A DNA stretch of 5,067 nt. Origin: Cytophagales bacterium (GTDB taxonomy: Bacteria > Bacteroidota > Bacteroidia > Cytophagales > UBA9547). Both the position numbers and the translations under genes were made by a program. The stretch spans positions 1-5,067 of the forward strand of contig JANYCH010000311.1 of the NCBI GenBank assembly GCA_025360395.1, written 5' to 3'. Positions 1-5,067 of the stretch are shown piece by piece. Under the pieces are notes generated by a model, which was given only the letters and a program-made list of their open reading frames with translations, searched no databases and had not been told where the DNA came from. Every line of letters starts with the position of its first letter. Within the stretch, counting starts at the first letter, position 1.

Positions 1-48
1 TAGGTTGCACTGTTGATTTTGAAGTGTGGTAACGACAAAACTCAACAA

Positions 49-84
49 AAAAGCGGATGTTGAAAAACATTCAACTCCGCTTTT
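49..84. terminator. Bidirectional intrinsic terminator
   Basis: A 9-bp stem (49-57 with 76-84, containing GCGG/CCGC) is followed by a single bulged T at 58 and a further 6-bp stem (59-64 with 70-75), closed by a 5-base loop at 65-69. On the plus strand a run of seven T lies at 89-95. On the minus strand the A-run at 47-52 gives a T-run as the RNA leaves the stem. It can therefore end the minus-strand operon, whose last stop codon is at 173-175, and probably also a plus-strand gene entering from the left. The pairing is read directly from the sequence; its activity is inferred. Confidence 0.85.
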
Positions 85-172
85 GTACTTTTTTTAGAAT
101 AAAATCAAAACTGATCTTATTTCTCGGATGTCAGTAAAAAAATATTATAAAATAGGATTGCAGGGATATGAT

Positions 173-832
173 TTAATCAGAAGAAGTACTGTCTTCTTCC
201 ATTTCTTCTGACATAATTTTGAGTTTTTCGGCAGTTTCATCAAATTTATCATCAACGTGTTCTTCAAGATTATTTATATCAATCTTCAAGTTACTCTGAG
301 ATGTATTAACCAATTGTTTCAAATTTGTCTCAGATTCTTTCAACTGGGCTTTCATGTTTGCTTCTGATTGTGAAACTGACTGTTTCATAATATTAACAGC
401 TTTTATAATCACACGTTTTAGGCTATCATTTTGTTCCTTAAGTAAATCATTTACTATAGAAGTGGAACTGAAATTGGCTGATAACAATTCACCTGTTGAT
501 GACCTTAATTTTTCTGCTATAGCTGTACTGGCAGCATCATTATTTTGCATCAGGGAACTCGTTGCATCCTGAATCTGATTGTTCAAGGCAAACATTTTGA
601 ATTTTAGGCCTTTTACTTCCTGCTTAAACCTTTCATTCTCCTCATAAGATTTCCTAAGCCTTTCCTTTTGAGCCTGTACATTGTTGTAGGTGACAAAAAC
701 TGCTGCTCCGGAAACCATCAGGCCTACATATACCAGGTAATTTCTGAGATTTCTTTGCTGGTCACCAACTAATCTGCTGAATGTTATAAGAGCTGTACTT
801 AAGAAAGTCAGCATTATTCCAATAAAATCCAT
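173..832 (-). CDS. Membrane-anchored coiled-coil protein, function unknown
   Basis: Not recognised as a named family. The 219-residue product has two hydrophobic segments near the N-terminus (about residues 3-22, broken by Arg20, and 32-49), joined by a short polar loop. The remaining 170 residues are hydrophilic, rich in Lys, Glu, Ser and Asn, with an acidic C-terminal tail and no cysteine. From about 127 to 207, hydrophobic residues recur every 11 positions in two series (127, 138, 149, 160, 171, 182, 193, 204 and 131, 142, 153, 164, 175, 186, 197), the pattern of a hendecad coiled coil. This suggests an inner-membrane protein with a long oligomeric stalk; which side of the membrane the stalk faces is unclear from the charges. 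The gene starts 9 bases after the stop of the PstS-like gene, so the two are almost certainly cotranscribed. The start is the first ATG in frame after that stop. A role as signalling or scaffold partner of the PstS-like protein is inference. Confidence 0.85.
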   Translation of the reverse strand: MDFIGIMLTFLSTALITFSRLVGDQQRNLRNYLVYVGLMVSGAAVFVTYNNVQAQKERLRKSYEENERFKQEVKGLKFKMFALNNQIQDATSSLMQNNDAASTAIAEKLRSSTGELLSANFSSTSIVNDLLKEQNDSLKRVIIKAVNIMKQSVSQSEANMKAQLKESETNLKQLVNTSQSNLKIDINNLEEHVDDKFDETAEKLKIMSEEMEEDSTSSD

Positions 833-841
833 ATGCTAAAA

Positions 842-1666
842 TTAATCTGCTGGAAGATGATCGTTTCGTAGTATAATGTTTTTCCCTTCGTCTGATTTTA
901 CAAAATCAATAAAATGTTTAACCTTTTCACTGTCTTTCGTCCTGAAATAGAAATGATAAGTTCTGTAAATAGGATAGGTTAAATTGGCAATATTTTCTGC
1001 AGTTGGTGAAAAATAGTTTATATCATCCACTGATATCTTAAGCATCTTGACAGTTTTATCAATGCTTCCAAAACCAAGATATGATATAGCAGATTTATCC
1101 TTTGCGATCTGGCCTTTCAGTTGTGCATTTGTTCCCATCATCAAGGCACGAGATGTATAATTCATGTTTTCAAGAAACAATTCCTTGAACCCTATATAAC
1201 AACCTGATGTATTAGAACGGATAAAAACCCTTATTGGGGTATTTTCACCCCCAACATCCTTCCAATTTGTAATGTATCCGGCAAATATGTTTCCTACTTG
1301 TTTTTTTGTCAGTTTGGTTACCGGGTTGGCTTTGTTGACAACAACTGTGAACGCTTCTTTGGCAAAATGTATTTCGGTCAACTCTATATTTTCATTTTGA
1401 AATTCAGCTAACTCTTCATCAGTCATTTTTCTTGAAGTGACAGCAATATCTGCCTGTTTGTCTTTCAGGTAAACTATTCCCATTGTGCTCCCAAAACCAG
1501 CAAGATCTATCATACGGTCTTTGTATTTGTTTCCGTATGCCTCCCTCAATTTGGTCATGATCCTTAAACCAGATTCACTTCCTCTAATGGTAAGAATGGG
1601 AGTATTATTTTGAGAAAACGATAAGCTACTGATAGCCAAAGCTATAATTAAAAATAACCTTTTCAT
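842..1666 (-). CDS. Exported PstS-like substrate-binding protein (PBP-like domain)
   Basis: The 274-residue product has a Sec signal peptide (Lys2-Arg3, hydrophobic core 4-15, probable cleavage after Ser18 before Gln19) and no lipobox cysteine, so it should be a soluble periplasmic protein. The mature part follows the PstS/PBP-like fold: IRGSESG at 27-33 at the usual first anion loop, GSTMGI at 59-64, ADIAVTSR at 72-79, LTKKQVGNIFAGYITNWKDV beginning at 119, and PTAENIANLTYP from 221. These are hallmarks of phosphate-type solute-binding proteins. The motif that normally reads R-x(2-3)-SGTR is here Arg150 followed by SNTSGCYIGF, so the Thr-Arg pair is replaced by Cys-Tyr; Cys156 is the only cysteine. 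No PstC, PstA, PstB or PhoU gene is present, and the only operon partner is a membrane coiled-coil protein. It may bind another anion or act as a sensor. Family assignment is firm; the ligand is unknown and pstS is not assigned as a symbol. Confidence 0.88.
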   Translation of the reverse strand: MKRLFLIIALAISSLSFSQNNTPILTIRGSESGLRIMTKLREAYGNKYKDRMIDLAGFGSTMGIVYLKDKQADIAVTSRKMTDEELAEFQNENIELTEIHFAKEAFTVVVNKANPVTKLTKKQVGNIFAGYITNWKDVGGENTPIRVFIRSNTSGCYIGFKELFLENMNYTSRALMMGTNAQLKGQIAKDKSAISYLGFGSIDKTVKMLKISVDDINYFSPTAENIANLTYPIYRTYHFYFRTKDSEKVKHFIDFVKSDEGKNIILRNDHLPAD

Positions 1667-1685
1667 GTATAGTAATTAATAATGA

Positions 1686-1793
1686 TTTTTTAGGACTAAA
1701 TCTGCCGTTGCAAACAAAGTCAAAAAATTGTTAGAAGGCAAGGGAAATAAGAAGTTATATGAATCGCTTAAAGCAAATACAACAGTTAATTAA
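1686..1793 (+). other. Coding-like stretch without a start codon, possible gene remnant
   Basis: On the plus strand, between two minus-strand genes, 35 sense codons run open to TAA at 1791-1793. The translation is lysine-rich and looks helical (fragments AVANKVKKLLEGKGNKK and LYESLKANTTVN). A TGA at 1683-1685 closes the frame upstream and there is no ATG in frame. An ATG at 1682 lies in another frame, just before a run of six T (1686-1691); losing one T would join it to this frame. It could be the decayed end of a gene or chance in AT-rich DNA. The product is not recognised. Confidence 0.2.
1711..1741 (-). promoter_or_regulatory. Candidate promoter of the PstS-like operon
   Basis: Reading the minus strand, TTG at 1741-1739 is followed after 20 bases by TTTGTTTG at 1718-1711. 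The Bacteroidota sigma-A consensus is TTG, about 19-21 bases, then TAnnTTTG, so the -7 element has one mismatch (T for A). Transcription would begin near 1704, giving a leader of roughly 40 bases before the ATG at 1666. No GC-rich hairpin lies between the collagen gene and this site, so readthrough from upstream is also possible. Confidence 0.35.
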
Positions 1794-1840
1794 ATAGTGT
1801 TACTTCGACAGTTAAAATTCAATCAATCTCATTTAAAGCA

Positions 1841-4048
1841 TTAATTCTTTTTTCTTGAAATTTCAATCCAATCCGATCCGTTCCAAATAAAAGTTATTAT
1901 ATCATGGGTATCCATAGTAAAATCATTATTCATAAACGTGTTAATGCCATTTTTTATAACAATGCTGTTATTTCCAAAATATTCAATAATAAGTAGCTGC
2001 CCCGTTTGCAAACCATTACCAGTAATAGAAATATCTGTGTTTGAAACTTGATTATCAATTCTTATGTAAGTTTTATCGTCTGGAACTAATGTTCCAACAT
2101 TTGATTGATAAAGCCTAAATGTGGGATTATAAGCAACTGCACCATCAATTGCTAAATTTACCTGTGGATTTGTGATCCCTAATCCGACCATGCCTTCTAC
2201 TAATAACCCATTTACAGGGGCAGCGTTCACACCGGCATATGATCCCCCAATAACAGCTCCTCCTTTGATATCCAACTTACTTAATGGGGTAGCTGTACCA
2301 ATACCAACATTTGTTCCATTATCAAAAATTAAAGAATTGCCTAAAGTAGTTCCAGTCGCATTATTCCATTTAGAAATATAATTTTGAGTTCCAGAACCAA
2401 TTGCTACAGCTGATAAAGTTTGCCAAGTTGCATTCCCTGTTGCATCTGATGTTAAAACTTTATTTAAACCTGCGCCAAAAGGTAGTTTTATTGAACTTCC
2501 AACATACAGCTTGTCATTTGTATAAAGGCCATAACTGGCATTACCATCATTAAATGCTAAGGCGCCGAATAATGTGCCTAACGCATTCGTACCTATAACT
2601 CCAGAATTATTAGCCACTGATAATGTACTACTTCCGTAGACACCAGCTGAATAATTATTATCTCCCCCGTTGATTGCTCTTAACGCTGCATCAGAATTAT
2701 TAACAGCCCATCCAGTACCTCCATTACCAACAGCAGGACCGCCAGTTCTATAAACTAATATTGTGCCGGAACCTGGGCCATAATTTGTTGAAGGACGATA
2801 TACATACAATGGTGCAAGGGGAAATGTACCTCCAATACCTACATTCCCAACACCATCTATTTTAATTCCTTCATTGCCACCATCCCCACTCAGATAATTT
2901 GATCCGAGAATAATATTTTGTGTGGCGGTATGGTTACCTAAATTATCAGCACTTCCTGCAGGACCAGTTGCTCCTGTCGGTCCTATGGGGCCTGTTGCAC
3001 CTATGGGGCCGACCGATCCTATAGGGCCAGTTGCTCCTGTTGCACCAGTGGCTCCGACGGGACCTGTTACACCTATGGGCCCAGTCGGCCCTATGGGTCC
3101 AGTTGCTCCTGTGGCACCGGTAGCTCCGACGGGACCTGTTACACCTGTGGGGCCGGTCGGTCCTGCAGGTCCAGTTACACCTATAGGACCTGTAGGACCT
3201 GTAGCACCATTAGAGCCGGCAGGACCTACTGGCCCAATTGCTCCTGTTGGACCGACAGGTCCTGTTGCACCAGTGGCTCCGACTGGACCTGTTACACCTA
3301 TGGGTCCAGTCGGTCCTGCGGGGCCGGTCGGTCCTGCAGGTCCAGTTACACCTATAGGACCGGCAGGACCTATAGCACCATTAGAGCCGGCAGGGCCTAC
3401 TGGCCCAATTGCTCCTGTTGGACCGGCAGGTCCTGTTGCACCGTCAATACCGTCTTTTCCAGCAGGACCGATGGGACCTACTGAACCTGTCGCACCAGTA
3501 CTGCCAGCGGGTCCGATTGCTCCAGATGGACCTGTTACACCAGTTGGCCCGGCAGGACCTGTTGCTCCTGATGGGCCGATTGGGCCTACAGGACCAGTTG
3601 CTCCTGTAACACCGATTGGACCGGGAGCTCCATCAATACCATTTGCACCAGCAGGACCGATTGCGCCAGTTGGCCCTGCTGGACCCGTTGCTCCGGTTGA
3701 ACCAGGAGGGCCCACTGGCCCAGCTGGGCCAGTGGTTCCTCCCGAACTAGATCCTAATTTCTGCCAATTCGATCCATTATAATATAAAAATTGAATACCT
3801 AATGTATCATAGAACATTAAACCCTTATCTTTTTTAGTTAAAGAAGATGAATTTAAAGGGGGGGCAAGAGTGTCATTGGAAATAAGTCTCGGCATTTGAA
3901 ACCCTTGTTTACCCTTAGATCTTACATCCAAAGCGGAATTAGGATTAGGAGTAGTAGTATTTATACCAACATTATTTTGGGAATAAACCAGGTTTGAAAT
4001 AATTACAAACGCAAATGTCCCAAAAAGAAAAAGTCTTTTATTTATCAT
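1841..4048 (-). CDS. Exported collagen-like fibre protein
   Basis: The 735-residue product has a Sec signal peptide (Lys4-Arg5, hydrophobic 6-20, probable cleavage after Ser23 before Gln24). An N-terminal module (24-103) opens with VGINTTTP and ends in a YYNGSNWQKLG stretch; both are common in flavobacterial fibre-like proteins. Residues 104-367 are 88 uninterrupted Gly-X-Y triplets. A 368-residue C-terminal part opens with DNLGNHTATQN and carries further VGI modules at 403, 581 and 621, then a beta-rich end with FIWNGSDWIEISR. I see no T9SS C-terminal sorting domain, LPXTG motif, lipobox or S74 chaperone domain. A trimeric secreted or surface-exposed fibre is likely by analogy with bacterial collagen-like proteins and phage tail fibres; its target is unknown. 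The ATG at 4048 is chosen over a TTG at 4102 because the signal peptide begins here and the TTG lies inside the promoter's -7 element. The gene is divergent from ffh and 174 bases upstream of the PstS-like operon. Confidence 0.88.
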   Translation of the reverse strand: MINKRLFLFGTFAFVIISNLVYSQNNVGINTTTPNPNSALDVRSKGKQGFQMPRLISNDTLAPPLNSSSLTKKDKGLMFYDTLGIQFLYYNGSNWQKLGSSSGGTTGPAGPVGPPGSTGATGPAGPTGAIGPAGANGIDGAPGPIGVTGATGPVGPIGPSGATGPAGPTGVTGPSGAIGPAGSTGATGSVGPIGPAGKDGIDGATGPAGPTGAIGPVGPAGSNGAIGPAGPIGVTGPAGPTGPAGPTGPIGVTGPVGATGATGPVGPTGAIGPVGPAGSNGATGPTGPIGVTGPAGPTGPTGVTGPVGATGATGATGPIGPTGPIGVTGPVGATGATGATGPIGSVGPIGATGPIGPTGATGPAGSADNLGNHTATQNIILGSNYLSGDGGNEGIKIDGVGNVGIGGTFPLAPLYVYRPSTNYGPGSGTILVYRTGGPAVGNGGTGWAVNNSDAALRAINGGDNNYSAGVYGSSTLSVANNSGVIGTNALGTLFGALAFNDGNASYGLYTNDKLYVGSSIKLPFGAGLNKVLTSDATGNATWQTLSAVAIGSGTQNYISKWNNATGTTLGNSLIFDNGTNVGIGTATPLSKLDIKGGAVIGGSYAGVNAAPVNGLLVEGMVGLGITNPQVNLAIDGAVAYNPTFRLYQSNVGTLVPDDKTYIRIDNQVSNTDISITGNGLQTGQLLIIEYFGNNSIVIKNGINTFMNNDFTMDTHDIITFIWNGSDWIEISRKKN
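3027..3170. repeat. Tandem 72-base repeat inside the collagen shaft
   Basis: Positions 3027-3098 and 3099-3170 are adjacent copies of a 72-base unit (24 codons, eight triplets) that agree at about 62 of 72 bases. Part of the same unit recurs at 3261-3310, matching 3036-3085 with about two mismatches in 50 bases. The shaft thus seems to have grown by repeated duplication of short blocks. Confidence 0.75.
3149..3442. repeat. Long direct repeat inside the collagen shaft
   Basis: Positions 3149-3271 and 3320-3442 align without gaps at an offset of 171 bases (57 codons), with about five mismatches in 123 bases. Because many alternative codons would keep Gly-X-Y, this DNA-level identity points to recent segmental duplication rather than only protein-level constraint. 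The offset is a multiple of nine bases, so the triplet register is kept. Confidence 0.8.
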
Positions 4049-4099
4049 AACCACAAGTATAGGTATTTCAATATTATTCTTTATAAAAATTGCCAACAA

Positions 4100-4107
4100 C
4101 AAACATA
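4100..4107 (-). promoter_or_regulatory. Promoter -7 element of the collagen-like gene
   Basis: The minus strand reads TATGTTTG from 4107 to 4100, a perfect match to the Bacteroidota -7 consensus TAnnTTTG. No clear TTG -33 element is found about 20 bases further upstream. Transcription would begin near 4094, giving a leader of about 45 bases before the ATG at 4048, and rules out the in-frame TTG at 4102 as the start codon. Confidence 0.6.
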
Positions 4108-4219
4108 CCTTATTCTACGGCGATAATATTTTTTGGATTGCTTAAAAACCTTACAATCATGCCTATAATATTACATGTATAATCTAAAAATTTCTACTGC
4201 TCTTATTAAGGGTTTTGGT

Positions 4220-4227
4220 TATTTTTG
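4220..4227 (+). promoter_or_regulatory. Promoter -7 element of ffh
   Basis: TATTTTTG at 4220-4227 matches TAnnTTTG exactly and lies 18 bases before the ffh ATG. Transcription would start near 4233 with a very short leader. The -33 position (about 4197-4199) holds no clear TTG. The bases before the ATG are A-rich with no Shine-Dalgarno, as is usual for Bacteroidota. Confidence 0.55.
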
Positions 4228-4245
4228 CAGTTCAACACTAAAATA

Positions 4246-5067
4246 ATGTTTGAAAGTTTAAGTTCGAAGTTAGATAAGGCTATAAAAAACCTTAAAGGGC
4301 AGGGTCGTATTACCGATGTTAATGTCGCTACAACTGTCAAAGAAATAAGGAAAGCCCTCATTGATGCCGATGTCAACTATAAAGTAGCGAAACAGGTTAC
4401 TGATGTTATAAAGGAGAAGGCTATGGGAAAAGAAGTACTTACTTCCATTTCTCCTGGTCAGTTATTAACTAAAATAGTAAATGATGAATTAACCCTTTTA
4501 ATGGGTGGATCAAAACAGGATATAAACATTAAAGGAGATCCGGCTATTATATTGCTTTCCGGATTACAAGGATCCGGTAAGACCACTTTTGCTGGGAAAC
4601 TTGCCTTTATGTTGAAGAAGACTGGTAAAAATGTATTGCTTGTTGCGTGTGATATTTACAGGCCGGCAGCAATTACCCAATTGCAGGTTTTAGGTCAGCA
4701 AATTGAAGTGGATGTTTATGCTGAACCTGAAAACAAAAACGCACTCCAAATTGCTCAGAATGCCTTAGATTACGCAAAGAAGAACAACAAGAAAATTATC
4801 ATAGTCGATACGGCCGGAAGGCTAGCCATTGATGAAGCTATGATGAATGAAATATATGCTATCAAAAAAGCATTAAATCCATCAGAAACCTTGTTCGTAG
4901 TAGATTCTATGACAGGGCAGGATGCAGTGAATACTGCTAAAACATTCAACGAAAGACTGGATTTTGATGGTGTTGTATTGACCAAGCTGGATGGAGATTC
5001 CAGAGGTGGGGCCGCACTGTCTATAAAAGCTGTGGTTGAAAAACCAATCAAATTCATTGGAACCGGT
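4246..5067 (+). CDS. ffh: Signal recognition particle protein Ffh, 3'-truncated by window end
   Basis: Ffh is the SRP GTPase that binds 4.5S RNA and nascent signal sequences and, with its receptor FtsY, brings ribosomes to the Sec translocon at the inner membrane. The visible 274 residues cover the N domain (about 1-90, a helical bundle beginning MFESLSSKLDKAI) and most of the G domain: P-loop GLQGSGKTT at 106-114, DIYRPAA at 136-142 (the family usually has DTYRPAA), DTAGRL at 188-193, and TKLDGDSRGG at 246-255. The window ends at FIGTG, just where the G5 region begins, so the methionine-rich M domain is outside; complete Ffh proteins are about 450 residues. The start ATG fits the family's N-terminus and follows a -7 promoter element. 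It is divergent from the collagen-like gene across 197 bases and has no evident functional link to it. Confidence 0.97.
   Translation, partial: MFESLSSKLDKAIKNLKGQGRITDVNVATTVKEIRKALIDADVNYKVAKQVTDVIKEKAMGKEVLTSISPGQLLTKIVNDELTLLMGGSKQDINIKGDPAIILLSGLQGSGKTTFAGKLAFMLKKTGKNVLLVACDIYRPAAITQLQVLGQQIEVDVYAEPENKNALQIAQNALDYAKKNNKKIIIVDTAGRLAIDEAMMNEIYAIKKALNPSETLFVVDSMTGQDAVNTAKTFNERLDFDGVVLTKLDGDSRGGAALSIKAVVEKPIKFIGTG

Larger units (their letters stand above)
2948..3739 (-). repeat. Collagen Gly-X-Y repeat region, 88 triplets
   Basis: This part of the gene encodes residues 104-367 with glycine at every third position and no interruption. Proline fills X in 47 triplets and Y in only two (GPP, GAP). 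Threonine fills Y in 37. The shaft is almost uncharged: one Lys and three Asp, in GKD and two GID triplets. The DNA is visibly much richer in G and C than its surroundings, a consequence of GGN and CCN codons. Bacterial collagens form triple helices without hydroxyproline, and Thr at Y can carry sugars in the Bacillus BclA family; whether it does here is not known. Confidence 0.95.

Noticed and set aside
3..32. Possible last nine codons of a plus-strand gene (GCTVDFEVW then TAA)
   Set aside because: The following terminator makes a gene entering from the left plausible, but nine codons cannot be identified and the other plus-strand frames also end within the first 16 bases.
354..572. Plus-strand open frame within the coiled-coil gene
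   Set aside because: It lies wholly within a better supported gene on the other strand and shows no recognisable domain.
842..1666. Standard phosphate uptake operon (pst)
   Set aside because: No permease, ATPase or PhoU genes are present and the phosphate-binding motif is altered.
2948..3739. Repeat array resembling CRISPR at first glance
   Set aside because: Repeats are in-frame Gly-X-Y coding units with no constant repeat plus unique spacer pattern and no cas genes.
2922..3782. Long plus-strand open frame rich in Pro, Ala, Val and Gly, opposite the collagen shaft
   Set aside because: It is a mirror of the GGN/CCN codons of the collagen gene, read in a register where stops cannot easily arise. 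Its Pro pattern follows the complementary repeat, and it has no signal peptide or promoter of its own.
4049..4102. Extended N-terminus of the collagen-like protein from a TTG codon
   Set aside because: It would place 18 residues before a clear signal peptide, and the TTG lies inside the -7 promoter element, upstream of the expected transcription start.
4770..5057. Minus-strand open frame within ffh
   Set aside because: It is antisense to conserved Ffh G-domain motifs and has no protein-like domain.

Overview
The window looks like chromosomal DNA from a Bacteroidota bacterium, most likely the class Flavobacteriia. Three things point there. The DNA is AT-rich, with no Shine-Dalgarno-like sequences before the start codons. 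Matches to the Bacteroidota -7 promoter element TAnnTTTG sit upstream of the genes. Signal peptides end in the 'YSQ' or 'FSQ' junction common in flavobacteria, and one protein carries the 'VGINTTTP...ALDV' and 'VGIGTATP..KLDI' modules common in flavobacterial surface and fibre-like proteins.

Layout from left to right. Positions 1-172 hold a strong bidirectional intrinsic terminator. Minus-strand genes follow. One encodes a 219-residue protein with two membrane segments and a long 11-residue-repeat coiled coil (173-832). Nine bases upstream of it is a gene for an exported PstS-like solute-binding protein (842-1666); the two form a tight two-gene operon. A 174-base spacer follows, with a candidate promoter and an unexplained coding-like stretch. 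Next is a large minus-strand gene for an exported collagen-like protein (1841-4048) with 88 uninterrupted Gly-X-Y triplets. A 197-base divergent promoter region separates it from ffh on the plus strand (4246 to the window end), which encodes the signal recognition particle GTPase and is cut off before its M domain.

ffh is housekeeping; the three minus-strand genes are accessory in character. The PstS-like protein has no ABC permease or ATPase nearby, and its usual SGT(R) phosphate-binding motif reads SGCY, so a phosphate-uptake role is doubtful. Its operon partner is a membrane-anchored coiled-coil protein, which suggests a sensing or envelope scaffold pair rather than a transporter; this is inference. 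The collagen-like gene has its own promoter. Its product has a short N-terminal module, a collagen shaft and a C-terminal fibre-like region, and looks like a secreted or surface fibre. DNA repeats inside the shaft suggest its length may vary between strains. No RNA genes, insertion sequences or CRISPR arrays were seen, and no gene-free stretch exceeds 300 bases.
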